From Bacteroidota bacterium (GTDB taxonomy: Bacteria; Bacteroidota; Bacteroidia; Bacteroidales; VadinHA17), in NCBI GenBank assembly GCA_016718875.1, contig JADKBL010000058.1, forward strand, positions 1 through 64,000: a DNA stretch of 64,000 bases, given 5' to 3'. Made by a program: the position numbers and the translations under genes. The notes below the pieces were generated by a model, which did not search any database, had not been told where the DNA came from, and was given only the letters and a program-made list of their open reading frames with translations. The number at the start of each line of letters is the position of its first letter. The first letter of the stretch is position 1. Shown in pieces: positions 45,262 to 55,251 of this stretch.

Positions 45262-46452
45262 ATGTACACGAATTATAAGGATCATCTTGATAAGACTCTT
45301 AACGAAATAAGAGAAGCCGGACTATATAAAAATGAGCGCATTATAGTATCCCCCCAGGGAGCTGAAATAGAGCTTAATACTGGTCAGAAGGTCCTGAACT
45401 TCTGTGCAAATAACTATCTGGGATTATCAAATAACAAATCATTGATTGAAGCTGCCAAGGCAGCCCTTGATGATCATGGTTATGGAATGTCCTCGGTGAG
45501 GTTTATCTGCGGAACCACAGATCTTCATAAGGAGCTGGAGAAAAAGATAGCAGAGTTCTTTCAAACCGAGGACACTATATTATATGCTGCCTGTTTCGAT
45601 GCAAACGGAGGTGTTTTTGAACCGCTACTGAGCGAAGAGGATGCAATAATTTCAGACAGCCTGAACCATGCATCAATAATTGATGGCGTCCGTTTATGCA
45701 AAGCACAACGCTACAGGTATCAGAATGCAGATATGGCTGACCTTGAAGAGCAGCTTAAACTTGCAAAGGATCAGAGATTCAGGCTTATTGTTACTGATGG
45801 TGTTTTCTCAATGGATGGGAATGTTGCCCCTCTTGATAAAATTTATGAACTGGCAAACAGGTATGATGCCATGATAATGGTTGATGAATCACATTCGGCA
45901 GGTGTTGTTGGAAATACAGGCCGGGGAGTGACAGAACTATATAACCTTAAAGGAAAAATTGAGATTATAACAGGAACACTGGGCAAGTCATTTGGGGGAG
46001 CAATAGGCGGATTCACAACTGGGAAAAAAGAAGTTATTGAACTGCTTAGACAAAGATCCCGTCCATATCTTTTTTCAAATTCAATTCCCCCGCTGGTTGC
46101 TGCTGCCGGCATCAGAATGGTAGAAATGATGACTGAAACCAATACCCTTCAGGACAAGCTTCATCGTAATGCCGAATATTTCATTACCGGGATGAAAAAA
46201 CTGGGATTTGATATAAAACCAACCAAATCAGCGATTTGCGCAGTGATGCTATATGATGCAAAACTATCACAGGATTTCGCAGCGAAGCTTCTGAATGAGG
46301 GAATTTATGTTATCGGCTTCTATTATCCTGTGGTTGCAAATGGTCAGGCAAGGATCAGAGTCCAGCTTTCGGCAGCACATGAAAAAGAGCACCTGGATAA
46401 AGCTTTGAAAGCATTTGAAAAGATTGGAAAAGAACTTGGAGTACTAAAATAA
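45262..46452 (+). CDS. kbl: Glycine C-acetyltransferase (2-amino-3-ketobutyrate CoA ligase)
   Basis: The 396-residue PLP-dependent alpha-oxoamine synthase shows FCANNYLGLSNN, YGMSSVRFICGTTDLHKELE, MVDESHSAGVVG (Asp that holds PLP) and the lysine site TGTLGKSFGGAIGG. It converts 2-amino-3-ketobutyrate and CoA to glycine and acetyl-CoA, completing threonine breakdown started by tdh. Length matches the family. An inverted repeat follows the stop. Confidence 0.96.
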   Translation: MYTNYKDHLDKTLNEIREAGLYKNERIIVSPQGAEIELNTGQKVLNFCANNYLGLSNNKSLIEAAKAALDDHGYGMSSVRFICGTTDLHKELEKKIAEFFQTEDTILYAACFDANGGVFEPLLSEEDAIISDSLNHASIIDGVRLCKAQRYRYQNADMADLEEQLKLAKDQRFRLIVTDGVFSMDGNVAPLDKIYELANRYDAMIMVDESHSAGVVGNTGRGVTELYNLKGKIEIITGTLGKSFGGAIGGFTTGKKEVIELLRQRSRPYLFSNSIPPLVAAAGIRMVEMMTETNTLQDKLHRNAEYFITGMKKLGFDIKPTKSAICAVMLYDAKLSQDFAAKLLNEGIYVIGFYYPVVANGQARIRVQLSAAHEKEHLDKALKAFEKIGKELGVLK

Positions 46453-46462
46453 TAATCAGCGT

Positions 46463-46497
46463 AAATCTGCGGGAACCATATTTTCTCCCGCAGATTT
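46463..46497. repeat. Perfect 12-bp inverted repeat after kbl
   Basis: AAATCTGCGGGA (46463-46474) and TCCCGCAGATTT (46486-46497) pair perfectly around an 11-base loop. It begins ten bases after the kbl stop and could end transcription, though the loop rather than the 3' side holds the T run. Flanking words GATTATC and AATAATCAGC extend the symmetry loosely. Confidence 0.6.
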
Positions 46498-46523
46498 CGC
46501 AGATTATCGCTGATCCTGGAAAT

Positions 46524-47408
46524 ATGAACAAATACCTATTCCCAATTTACCGCGCCCTGGTTCCGAAACCAATCCGGACCTCAATTCTGAAAAAAAGCCT
46601 CAGAAGGAATATTACTGATCTGCTTTCATCAATTCCTGAGAATCAGATAAATGATGATCAGAAAGAGGTTATGGAATATCTCAGGGCAAATGAGGTGCGA
46701 ATATTCCCATATTCCTTTCATGATAATTACTCCGCTGATCAGATTGAAGTCTTTTTTGATTCTGAAAAAAAGATGAGATATGTGATGCAGGAGGGAAAAA
46801 GGCTTTATTTTAAAAAACGCTGGGGCATTAAAAGAATACAACGGGCATATTCAGATCTCTCGCGAGAACAGGATATCAACAGCCCTCACAGATACCTTAC
46901 AGATGCTTTTTCAATTGAAGGAAACGATGTGCTGGCCGATATCGGGGCGGCCGAAGGAAACTTCAGCCTGGCTGTAATTGATAAAGTGAAAAAGGTCTAC
47001 CTGTTTGAATATGACAGGGAATGGGATGAAGCTTTAAGGGCAACCTTTGCTCCATGGGCGGACAAGGTAGAGATCATAAACAAATATGTTGCCGATTTTA
47101 ACGATGACTCGCATGTGGCCCTCGATGATTTCTACGATCAGAAAAAGGATATTACTTTTCTTAAGATTGATGTGGATGGTGCCGAGTCAATTGTTCTGAA
47201 CAGCTGCAGCAGGATCTTCAGCTCAGGTGCATCTTTCAAAGTTGCTCTATGCACTTATCATAAACATAATGATGAAGAGGATTTTACGGAACTGCTTAAG
47301 AAACACGGTTTCAGTGTTACTCCTTCGAAAGGCTATATGATAAACTACTATGATAAGAAAATAAAATCCCCGTGGATAAGACGGGGATTAATAAGAGCTA
47401 TAAGATAA
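46524..47408 (+). CDS. FkbM-like SAM-dependent methyltransferase
   Basis: The 294-residue protein has a ~120-residue N-terminal extension, then a class I methyltransferase core with SAM motif VLADIGAAEGNFSLAVID (about 134-151), acidic strand end YLFEYDREWDEAL, and FLKIDVDGAESIVLNSC, the FkbM-type DxDGxE motif. Members methylate sugar hydroxyls; the substrate here is unknown. It stands alone, convergent with the reductase gene, and is preceded by an inverted repeat. Confidence 0.75.
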   Translation: MNKYLFPIYRALVPKPIRTSILKKSLRRNITDLLSSIPENQINDDQKEVMEYLRANEVRIFPYSFHDNYSADQIEVFFDSEKKMRYVMQEGKRLYFKKRWGIKRIQRAYSDLSREQDINSPHRYLTDAFSIEGNDVLADIGAAEGNFSLAVIDKVKKVYLFEYDREWDEALRATFAPWADKVEIINKYVADFNDDSHVALDDFYDQKKDITFLKIDVDGAESIVLNSCSRIFSSGASFKVALCTYHKHNDEEDFTELLKKHGFSVTPSKGYMINYYDKKIKSPWIRRGLIRAIR

Positions 47409-47412
47409 TTTT

Positions 47413-50037
47413 CTATCCGCATTTTGAACAGCCACAATCTTTGCAGATCAGGCAGCCTTCCTCATAAACCAGATTATCGGACCCGCATTCACCGCATTTT
47501 CCTTTGGCTTTTGTTCCGTTGGGAATATATTTTTTCAGGGCTTTTTCCACACCATTTTTCCAGTTGTTTATTGATTCACTGTCGAGTCTGAGTGATTCAA
47601 CCAGTGTTACAACATCTGCAATAGGCATTCCATGGCGAAGAACGCCGGAAATTAGTTTTGCATAATTCCAGAATTCAGGAAGGAACATGTGTGACAGCCC
47701 TTCAATAGTCTTCTTGTAACCGTATTTATCTGTATACTGGAAGTCGTACCTGGTCTTATTGCCTTCTTCCTTAACCTTGATGATCTTCCCTTTCAGTATG
47801 CTCTTTGGAATGGGGAATATCTCCTCATCGGCAACACCTGTAAATATTTCGTAAGGCAGGTTATCCTTAAGTCCTACGAAGGCAACCCATTTTTCTTCGT
47901 TTATACTGAAGCGGATAACGTCAGCTTCAAGTGCTTTCGGCCGTTTGGGTCTTTCTGAAACTACTCTTGTTTCAGGTTTTCCTGAAATAAGCACTCCGTC
48001 TCTGGAACCATCACGGTATACTGTGGCTCCCTTGCAACCTGATTTCCATGCTGTGAGGTAGAGTTCGCTGACAAGCTCTTCCTTAACCTCATTGGGTAAG
48101 TTTATTGTTACGCTGATTGAATGGTCTACCCATTTCTGAATTGCGCCCTGCATTCTGACCTTAGCCACCCAGTCGACATCATTCGCACTTGCTTTAGAAT
48201 ATGGTGATTTTGCTATTATCTCGTTTATATCCTTGTCTTCCATTCGTGATACTTCATCCGGATCATAACCGCTAAGCCTGAGCCAGTCGACAAATTTATG
48301 GTGGAATACAGGAAATTCTTCCCATGAATCACCCACCTCATCCTTGAATGTAACTTTAACATCCTTATCATTGGGGTTAACCTTCCTCCTTCTTTTGTAG
48401 AATGTAGAGAATATTGGTTCAATTCCTGAAGTTGTCTGTGTCATCAGACTTGTGGTTCCCGTAGGAGCTATTGTCAGAAGGGCAATATTTCTTCTTCCGA
48501 ATTTTACCATGTTGTTGTACAACACCGGATCTGCTTCCTTCAGTCTCAGTATAAAAGGATTTGTTGCTTCGCGCTCGGCATCATATATTGTAAACGGGCC
48601 TCTCTCCTTTGCAAGGTAGGTTGATGATTTATATGCCTCAAGAGCTAGTGTCTTATGAACTTCAACAGAAAATTCAGTTGCTTCATCGCTGCCATATCTC
48701 AGACCAAGTGCTGCAAGCATATCTCCCTCTGCAGTTATACCAATACCGGTCCTTCTTCCCTGCATACATTTCTCCTTTATGTTGGCCCAAAGGTTACGCT
48801 CAACCCTCTTTAGTTCTTCAGTCTCCGGATCAGCGTCGATCTTTGCCAGGATAGCATCAACTTTTTCCATTTCCAGATCGATGATATCATCCATCATTCG
48901 CTGTGCCAGACCCACATGTTCTTTATAGAGTTCGAAATCGAACCGGGCTTCAGGAGTGAAGGCATTATTAACGTAGCTGTAAAGATTTATTGCCAGAAGA
49001 CGGCAACTGTCATAGGGACACAATGGTATTTCACCGCATGGATTTGTAGATACGGTTGCAAAACCCATATCAGCATAACAATCGGGAACGCTTTCCCTTA
49101 TAATTGTATCCCAAAATAATACTCCGGGTTCTGCTGATTTCCATGCATTATGTATTATCTTATTCCAGAGATGCAGTGCGTCTATATCTTTTGAATACTT
49201 TGGGTCGGGTGAGTTAATCGGATATTGCTGTCTGAAGGTAGTTTTTCCCTCTACTGCTTTCATGAAATCATCAGTCAGTTTAACTGAAACATTTGCACCG
49301 GTAACTTTGCCGCTTTCAAGCTTTGCATCAATAAATTTTCCTGAATCGGGATGTTTGATAGAAATTGAAAGCATCAGAGCTCCGCGTCTTCCGTCCTGTG
49401 CAACTTCACGCGTTGAATTTGAATAGCGCTCCATGAAGGGTACCACACCGGTAGATGTAAGTGCACTGTTAAGCACAGGTGTTCCCTTGGGTCTTATATG
49501 TGAAAGGTCGTGACCAACACCTCCACGGCGTTTCATAAGCTGTACCTGCTCCTGGTCAATCTTCATTATACCACCGTATGAGTCGGATGATCCGTCGTTC
49601 CCTATTACAAAGCAGTTTGAAAGGGATGCTATCTGATAATCGTTTCCGATTCCGGTCATAGGGCCGCCCTGCGGAACGATGTATTTGAAATCTTTCAGAA
49701 TATTATAGATAAGATCTTCAGAAAGAGGATTTTTATATTTTTTCTCTACTCTGTGAATCTCACGTGCAAGCCTCCTGTGCATGTCATCAGGTGTCTTCTC
49801 ATACATATTACCGTATGAATCTTTCAAAGCATATTTATTTGCCCAAACACGTGCAGCAAGTTCATCTCCTCTGAAGTATTCTATGCTTGCCTCAACTGCT
49901 TCGTCGTGCGAATAAGTAGTTATTTCTTTCTCTTCACGCTTCTTCTCCATTGAGGTAGTCTGTTTCTCTTTCTTTGTTTTTTCAGCTGCAACGGCTGGTT
50001 CCTGGACAAATAAATCTTCCATATAATTGTTATTCAC
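47413..50037 (-). CDS. nrdJ: Adenosylcobalamin-dependent ribonucleotide reductase (class II)
   Basis: The 874-residue enzyme has the NrdJ features: SLSNCFVIG (first active-site Cys), FATVSTNPCGEIPLCPYDSC (catalytic Cys and Glu), RRNIALLTIAPTGTTSLMTQ, and a C-terminal zinc-type segment CGECGSDNLVYEEGC with CKDCGCSKC. It reduces ribonucleotides to deoxyribonucleotides using coenzyme B12, independent of oxygen. The N-terminal ~50 residues are Lys/Glu-rich. An internal Met at residue 6 is an alternative start. No B12 riboswitch was recognised upstream. Confidence 0.95.
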   Translation of the reverse strand: MNNNYMEDLFVQEPAVAAEKTKKEKQTTSMEKKREEKEITTYSHDEAVEASIEYFRGDELAARVWANKYALKDSYGNMYEKTPDDMHRRLAREIHRVEKKYKNPLSEDLIYNILKDFKYIVPQGGPMTGIGNDYQIASLSNCFVIGNDGSSDSYGGIMKIDQEQVQLMKRRGGVGHDLSHIRPKGTPVLNSALTSTGVVPFMERYSNSTREVAQDGRRGALMLSISIKHPDSGKFIDAKLESGKVTGANVSVKLTDDFMKAVEGKTTFRQQYPINSPDPKYSKDIDALHLWNKIIHNAWKSAEPGVLFWDTIIRESVPDCYADMGFATVSTNPCGEIPLCPYDSCRLLAINLYSYVNNAFTPEARFDFELYKEHVGLAQRMMDDIIDLEMEKVDAILAKIDADPETEELKRVERNLWANIKEKCMQGRRTGIGITAEGDMLAALGLRYGSDEATEFSVEVHKTLALEAYKSSTYLAKERGPFTIYDAEREATNPFILRLKEADPVLYNNMVKFGRRNIALLTIAPTGTTSLMTQTTSGIEPIFSTFYKRRRKVNPNDKDVKVTFKDEVGDSWEEFPVFHHKFVDWLRLSGYDPDEVSRMEDKDINEIIAKSPYSKASANDVDWVAKVRMQGAIQKWVDHSISVTINLPNEVKEELVSELYLTAWKSGCKGATVYRDGSRDGVLISGKPETRVVSERPKRPKALEADVIRFSINEEKWVAFVGLKDNLPYEIFTGVADEEIFPIPKSILKGKIIKVKEEGNKTRYDFQYTDKYGYKKTIEGLSHMFLPEFWNYAKLISGVLRHGMPIADVVTLVESLRLDSESINNWKNGVEKALKKYIPNGTKAKGKCGECGSDNLVYEEGCLICKDCGCSKCG

Positions 50038-50313
50038 TGATTTTTATTTGATTACAAGGCTGCTGTTTCCAAAAACAGGTAAATGCTAAATTAAGCAAGT
50101 GAATTTCCTGATGCAAGAGTAGAAATTTAAGTTTATTAACATTCTCTATGGTAGTTATTAACTTTCATGTAAAATGCTGATTGTCTGTGACATACATATA
50201 TTTTCTTCTGTTAAATACTTAACACAAACTACATTAGAAGATTGCCTGAAGGATTGTTAATAAGTAGCAACAAAAGGTTCAGAAATGATCAATAAGAATG
50301 GCGAAAAAGATGT
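50038..50313. other. Gap upstream of nrdJ, no gene seen
   Basis: This AT-rich gap carries a possible minus-strand -7 element for nrdJ (TACTCTTGC at 50113-50121, one mismatch). Otherwise I see no gene, and no cobalamin riboswitch box that I can recognise. The end of the gap holds the terminator of the neighbouring receptor gene. Confidence 0.5.
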
Positions 50314-50347
50314 ATAAAAAGAGGCTGCCCGAAAAGGACAGCCTCTT
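50314..50347 (-). terminator. Terminator of the Oar-like receptor gene
   Basis: On the minus strand AAGAGGCTG-TCC and GGG-CAGCCTCTT form a stem of nine perfect pairs (50339-50347 with 50319-50327), followed by TTTTTAT. It begins 20 bases after the receptor stop codon. Confidence 0.8.
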
Positions 50348-50366
50348 AAAGAAGTTTAGTTACAAA

Positions 50367-53300
50367 TTAATTGAACAGATAGCGTACGCCAAACTGGATA
50401 GCCCATGTAGAAGCTACAGAGGTCGGATCCTGATATGAACGTGAAATATAATCAGTTCCAATCTTTCTCATGCTTACCCTGAGTTTTGCAGTAGCAGCAT
50501 CGCGACCAACAACTGTCAGAGGAGATGTTGTTACAAAGTTCTTGTTAAGTCCCCAGTCTGAATTTAAGAGGTTTTCAACATTCATAATATCAAGGCTGAG
50601 CTGAAGTGTATTTACAGATTCTTTAACCTTGATTTTGAAATCCTGCATTATACGCATATCAAGACGCTGGTACCATGGAAGGTAAGCGGCATTTCTTAAT
50701 GCGTATTCTCCTGCATGTTTTGAAAGGTAAGGATCCTGAGCTGCATATTTGAAATAAGCATCAGCATCAGCTGTACTTGCAAAAATCACTTCACTTGCAT
50801 TGCGCGGAATATACATCAGGTCGTTTGTTGTACCATCACTGTTAGCATCTCCGTTATAGTAGTAGGAAGAAGCACCACCTTTGTAACCTGTATAGAAGAA
50901 AGCAACAGAGGTAGCAAAGTATTTTGCATATTCTACCTTATAATTAAGAGAGCCGATAAACCTGTGAGGAGTATTATTAAGTGTCAGACCAAGCTCATCT
51001 GAATTTGAACTTCCGGAAACATACCTGTACTGCCATGCTGAGAATGGATCAGATCCTGATTTACCAGCCACTTCCTCACCCCAGCTGCGTGAATAGGCAA
51101 GAGATCCGCCGAATCCATATACCCTTGGAAGGCTGAGTTCAGCTGATAATGAATAGCCACGTCCTTTATTGGTGTTGCGCATGATAACAACATTCTGATA
51201 AGGCTGTGTATTGTATTTTGTTGCGTTTGTGACATTTGTCCAGTAAGGACGCTCAAGAGTACCTTCCCATACACCAGTTGCTGCCGGTGCAAGGTTTATA
51301 TTATCAAAGTTGATCGCATTAATGTCTTTTGTATATACTCCCTCAACTGTAAGCATCATATTTGCCGGAAGTTTAACATCAAATGCAAAACTCGAACGCC
51401 ATACCTGAGGCAGTTTGAACTTCTTGTCAATTGCAGCTATCCTTCCGCCAACGGGGTTGGAAGTCGGGAAAATATCTGTAAGTGCAGCATTACTAAGCAA
51501 TTGTGAAGCATCAGCATACATTGGAAGCCTTGCAAGCTGTGCCTGGCTGGCAGCTCCGCCACTCTGGTTTACAACAAACTGGTACTGAAGCATCCCGCTG
51601 TTTGTAGGCTGGTTTGTGAACCATACAAATGGAATACGTCCGGTGAATATACCTGTACCACCTCTGACCTTAAGCGACTTATCACTAAATACATCCCAGG
51701 TGAATCCTAAACGGGGTGACCATAGTAATTTGGCATCCGGCCAGGTTGAAAGATCTACTGTCTCACCATCTCTGAAAGAATAGCTTGCCAGTGCAGGATT
51801 GTCAACAGCTCCTGATAAATACATCGGAAGGTCAACCCTTAAACCTGCTGTTACCTTTAGGTTATCCAGGGCACTGTACTCATCCTGGAAATATGCAGAG
51901 TACTGACCAAAGTTAAGTTCCGCCACAGGATTTGTAAATCCGTTTATAGGATAGGTATATGCGAAGTTTGTCGGATGGTAATTTGCATTATATGGTTGTC
52001 CTGCGCCATCACCATTAAGATACCTCTGGAAAGCGGTCAGATCCCTGAACCTGTAATAAGAACTTCCCTGACGAAGATAACTGTTTGCAAAATACTGATG
52101 CTCGAATGACATACCAAGTGTGAATTTGTGTCTGTCAAGCTGATATGTAGCATTATCAGTTACAATAAAGGTATTGTTGTCAACATTGTTCTTATAAGAG
52201 AAAAGCTCATAACCTGCTGACATGTAAACCTGACCACTGGTAGCAACACCTGACATTATATCAATGAACGGGAATATTTCGCTGTCGCTGGTACGTGGCT
52301 GACCATAGATTGTATAAGCAACGAGAAATTTGTTTGAAACATCACCAAAACGGCTGTTAATTTCACCTGTTATTGAATGAAGGGTGTTGGCGTTATAATA
52401 TTGTGAATTCTCAAACGATAAACCTCCTGTACGTGACTGGCGACCACCGGATATAGATGGTGTGGCATCACCGCTATTGCTTGGAGCAAAACGTGCAGAA
52501 CTCTCTGAATAGTTGTAACGGAATGAGAATTTATGATTCTTGTTTATGTTCCAGTCAATTCTTGCAAGTATTTTGTTGTTGCCTTCATCATCTCCGCCCC
52601 AACTCTCATAACGTCCTGTTTCATAATTAAACTTATTTTTGAGAGCCTGTGAGAATGACTGCAGATCTGCAGCCTGAACTCTTGAGTTAACGTTAAGGTC
52701 ATTGACATCCCTTCCTGATTCCATAGCAAGAAGTGTATTACCGGGTGTCAGTGTACTTTCTTTTTCAGCACTTAAGAAGAAGAATAATTTGTTCTTAATA
52801 ATCGGACCTCCGAGAGTAAATCCATAAGCTGATTTTGAAGACTGGGAAACCTTAAGCCTTGTATCCCTGATTTTTTTACCAACCATTGTTGTATCGCGGT
52901 AATAACCATAAATAGATCCCCTGAACTGGTTTGTTCCGCTCTTCGTAATAGCGTTAACACCGGCACCTGTGAAGTTGGATTGTGTTACATCAAAAGGAGC
53001 AACGGCAATCTGGATCTCTTCGATTGCTTCCATTGAAATAGGTTCGCCGGAAACACCAGGCATATTGGTCCCTGATAGTCCAAAGTTATTATTGAAGTTT
53101 GCACCATCAACAGTAACGTTTGTATTGTATGCTTCACGACCAACATAACCTGAACCTGTTGAATAGGGTGATAACTTGGTGTAATCACTCAGGTTCCTGT
53201 TCATCGAAGGTATAAGAGCCATATCCTGTTTGTTGATATTTGAGGAAGCGCCCATTTTTTCAGTTCCGAATGCTGACGGTCTTGCACCAACAACAATAAC

Positions 53301-53660
53301 TTCACCAAGCTCTGATGCACTTTCTGTAAGATCAGTTTTTAATGTATAAGCTTCACCAAGAAGAAGGTTTATCTCAGTAAAAGTCTTTTTGGAATAACCA
53401 ATAAAGGATACTTCAATTTTATAAGGCCCTCCAGGACGCATACCCTGAATATTAAAGAAACCTTCGGCATTGGCTACAGCACCATACTGAGTACCTGAAG
53501 GTTCATGAACTGCAAGTACCGTTGCCCCGGGTAAAGCTTCACCCTTGGAGTCAACGATCCTTCCTGTTAGACCCGATGTTGTTGCTCCCTGTCCGAACAA
53601 TGTAATTGTTACGAACAAAAAGATCAACACCGAATAGATTCGTTTGAACTGGTTCATCAT
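50367..53660 (-). CDS. Oar-like TonB-dependent outer-membrane receptor
   Basis: The 1097-residue protein starts with a signal peptide (FKRIYSVLIFLFVTITLFGQ) and a carboxypeptidase-regulatory-like domain (SGLTGRIVDSKGEALPGATV, YKIEVSFIGYSKKTF). A plug domain (about 130-250, with VDGANFNNNFGLSGTNMPG and FTGAGVNAITKSGTNQFRGS) and a long beta-barrel ending WAIQFGVRYLFN follow. The lack of SusD-like neighbours and the size point to the Oar/OmpA-type group rather than a SusC pair. The imported substrate is unknown. A strong terminator follows the gene. Confidence 0.9.
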   Translation of the reverse strand: MMNQFKRIYSVLIFLFVTITLFGQGATTSGLTGRIVDSKGEALPGATVLAVHEPSGTQYGAVANAEGFFNIQGMRPGGPYKIEVSFIGYSKKTFTEINLLLGEAYTLKTDLTESASELGEVIVVGARPSAFGTEKMGASSNINKQDMALIPSMNRNLSDYTKLSPYSTGSGYVGREAYNTNVTVDGANFNNNFGLSGTNMPGVSGEPISMEAIEEIQIAVAPFDVTQSNFTGAGVNAITKSGTNQFRGSIYGYYRDTTMVGKKIRDTRLKVSQSSKSAYGFTLGGPIIKNKLFFFLSAEKESTLTPGNTLLAMESGRDVNDLNVNSRVQAADLQSFSQALKNKFNYETGRYESWGGDDEGNNKILARIDWNINKNHKFSFRYNYSESSARFAPSNSGDATPSISGGRQSRTGGLSFENSQYYNANTLHSITGEINSRFGDVSNKFLVAYTIYGQPRTSDSEIFPFIDIMSGVATSGQVYMSAGYELFSYKNNVDNNTFIVTDNATYQLDRHKFTLGMSFEHQYFANSYLRQGSSYYRFRDLTAFQRYLNGDGAGQPYNANYHPTNFAYTYPINGFTNPVAELNFGQYSAYFQDEYSALDNLKVTAGLRVDLPMYLSGAVDNPALASYSFRDGETVDLSTWPDAKLLWSPRLGFTWDVFSDKSLKVRGGTGIFTGRIPFVWFTNQPTNSGMLQYQFVVNQSGGAASQAQLARLPMYADASQLLSNAALTDIFPTSNPVGGRIAAIDKKFKLPQVWRSSFAFDVKLPANMMLTVEGVYTKDINAINFDNINLAPAATGVWEGTLERPYWTNVTNATKYNTQPYQNVVIMRNTNKGRGYSLSAELSLPRVYGFGGSLAYSRSWGEEVAGKSGSDPFSAWQYRYVSGSSNSDELGLTLNNTPHRFIGSLNYKVEYAKYFATSVAFFYTGYKGGASSYYYNGDANSDGTTNDLMYIPRNASEVIFASTADADAYFKYAAQDPYLSKHAGEYALRNAAYLPWYQRLDMRIMQDFKIKVKESVNTLQLSLDIMNVENLLNSDWGLNKNFVTTSPLTVVGRDAATAKLRVSMRKIGTDYISRSYQDPTSVASTWAIQFGVRYLFN

Positions 53661-53833
53661 AAAATTAGGTTTTAGGATTAGTAAATTATCAGCAATTTTA
53701 TTCTATATATTTGATTATTTGATTACAACAGAGTTACATTATTGTTAAATCCGGGCAAACAATTTACATCTCTTTGAATGATCCTTACTAAAAAGGAGGA
53801 AGGGAGTTTTAAACAAATTATCAGCTGTTTCTG

Positions 53834-55069
53834 TTAATATCTTTTGGGTAAAATTATCTCCAGAATTTTGGCTGTTGCACCTTTGTTTTTAGAGACATAC
53901 GATGAGGCTGCACTTGCTGATTTTAAGTAAAATGGCTCATCCGTCAACCATTTTTCAAGCATATCTCTGAAGGAGCTATATGAATCGAAACCGGCAGCCC
54001 CGTTTTCCTTAATTAAATCCACTGCTTCCTTAAATTTTTCATGCCTTGGTCCAAACATTACCGGTACTCCCCAGCACGCAGCTTCTAGTATGTTATGAAT
54101 ACCTTTGCCGAATCCACCCCCGATCGCTGCTATATAAGAATACCTGTAAGCAGATGAAAGCATCCCTATATTATCAATAATAAGTACTCTGGCATCAGTG
54201 CCAGATTCATTGAACTTTGAAAACCTTATTGTCTTAGCAGTAAAAAGCTTTTCAAGTCTTTCAATATTTTCGCCGTGAATTTCATGGGGCGCAAAAACCC
54301 ATTTCATTCTTCCAGGGTTATTATTAATATATTGAGCAATAATCTCCTCATCCTGTTTCCAGCTGCTGCCTGCCAGGAACATCTTTTCCTCTCCCCTGAA
54401 CTGCTCCAGTTGCTTAATGTTCCTCGCTGTTGCTGCTATCTGTACAACCCTGTCGAACCGGGTGTCTCCTGTTACCATCACATTCTTAATCCCTATTCCT
54501 TTCAGCAGCTCAAATGATGACTGATCCTGAACAAAAAGCATCCTGAACTTCCTCAGTATACCTCTGAAAAATGATCCGTACCATTTGAAAAAATGCTGTC
54601 CTTCCCTGAAGATGCCGGAAACAAGGTAAAGTGGAATATTATACCGGTAAAGTTCTGATATATAGTTATTCCAAAATTCGTATTTTACAAGTACTGCAAA
54701 CTCGGGATTTACCAGTTTTATGAATCTTCTTGCATTTGACGGAGTATCTGCAGGAAGATAAATTATACAATCTGCCTTATCATAGCCCTTCCTTATCTCA
54801 TACCCTGAGGGCGAAAAAAAAGTAAGTATAATTTTTATCTCCGGATGCTCTGATTTTAATGCCTCAATAAGTGGTCTTCCCTGCTCAAATTCACCCAAAG
54901 AAGCACAATGGATCCATACATTTCTGTCCCCTGGATTAATCCTGCCTGTGATCCTGCTTTCCCAATCTCTTGTCCCTGCAACCCACAGATGTGCCTTTGA
55001 ATTGAAAAGTGCCAGAATATGTGCAAGTGCATTTAATGTATGTATGCCGAGATTGTAAAATAATGTCAT
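53834..55069 (-). CDS. waaA: 3-deoxy-D-manno-octulosonic acid transferase
   Basis: The start is set at 55069 (MTLFYNLGIHTLNALAHILA), which gives the usual N-terminal membrane anchor; the longer frame adds 19 residues of low likelihood. The GT30 fold is shown by VWIHCASLGEFEQGRPLIEA, IILTFFSPSGYEIRKGYDKA, VKYEFWNNYI, the PHEIHGENIERL segment and YIAAIGGGFGKGIHNILEAA with the C-terminal FGPRHEKFKEA. It transfers Kdo from CMP-Kdo to lipid A precursor at the inner membrane. About 411 residues is normal. Confidence 0.94.
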   Translation of the reverse strand: MTLFYNLGIHTLNALAHILALFNSKAHLWVAGTRDWESRITGRINPGDRNVWIHCASLGEFEQGRPLIEALKSEHPEIKIILTFFSPSGYEIRKGYDKADCIIYLPADTPSNARRFIKLVNPEFAVLVKYEFWNNYISELYRYNIPLYLVSGIFREGQHFFKWYGSFFRGILRKFRMLFVQDQSSFELLKGIGIKNVMVTGDTRFDRVVQIAATARNIKQLEQFRGEEKMFLAGSSWKQDEEIIAQYINNNPGRMKWVFAPHEIHGENIERLEKLFTAKTIRFSKFNESGTDARVLIIDNIGMLSSAYRYSYIAAIGGGFGKGIHNILEAACWGVPVMFGPRHEKFKEAVDLIKENGAAGFDSYSSFRDMLEKWLTDEPFYLKSASAASSYVSKNKGATAKILEIILPKRY

Positions 55070-55103
55070 ATGGCTGTTTTCGAGACGACAAAGGTAAAAA
55101 AAA

Positions 55104-55204
55104 GGCGTAAAGGCGCAAGGGCGCAAGGGCGCAAAGGCAGCTTAATCAACTAAAACTCTTATATATCAACCCATTGCGCCATTGAGCCATAGTGCCGTTG
55201 CGCC
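55104..55204. repeat. Iterated-word inverted repeat (GGCGCAA / TTGCGCC)
   Basis: GGCGCAA occurs at 55112, 55120 and 55128, and its complement TTGCGCC occurs at 55174 and 55198. The block lies in the divergent gap between waaA and the histidine kinase. Pairing of the word groups could form several alternative hairpins. Confidence 0.65.
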
Positions 55205-55251
55205 ATAAATAAATAACTTCTATTTTTACATAATATTATGTATCCCGTCAA

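Noticed and set aside
50038..50313. Cobalamin riboswitch before nrdJ
   Set aside because: Expected because the enzyme needs B12, but no B12 box or matching folds could be seen.
55104..55204. Possible CRISPR-like array
   Set aside because: The repeated words are 7 nt with no regular spacers and have inverted partners.
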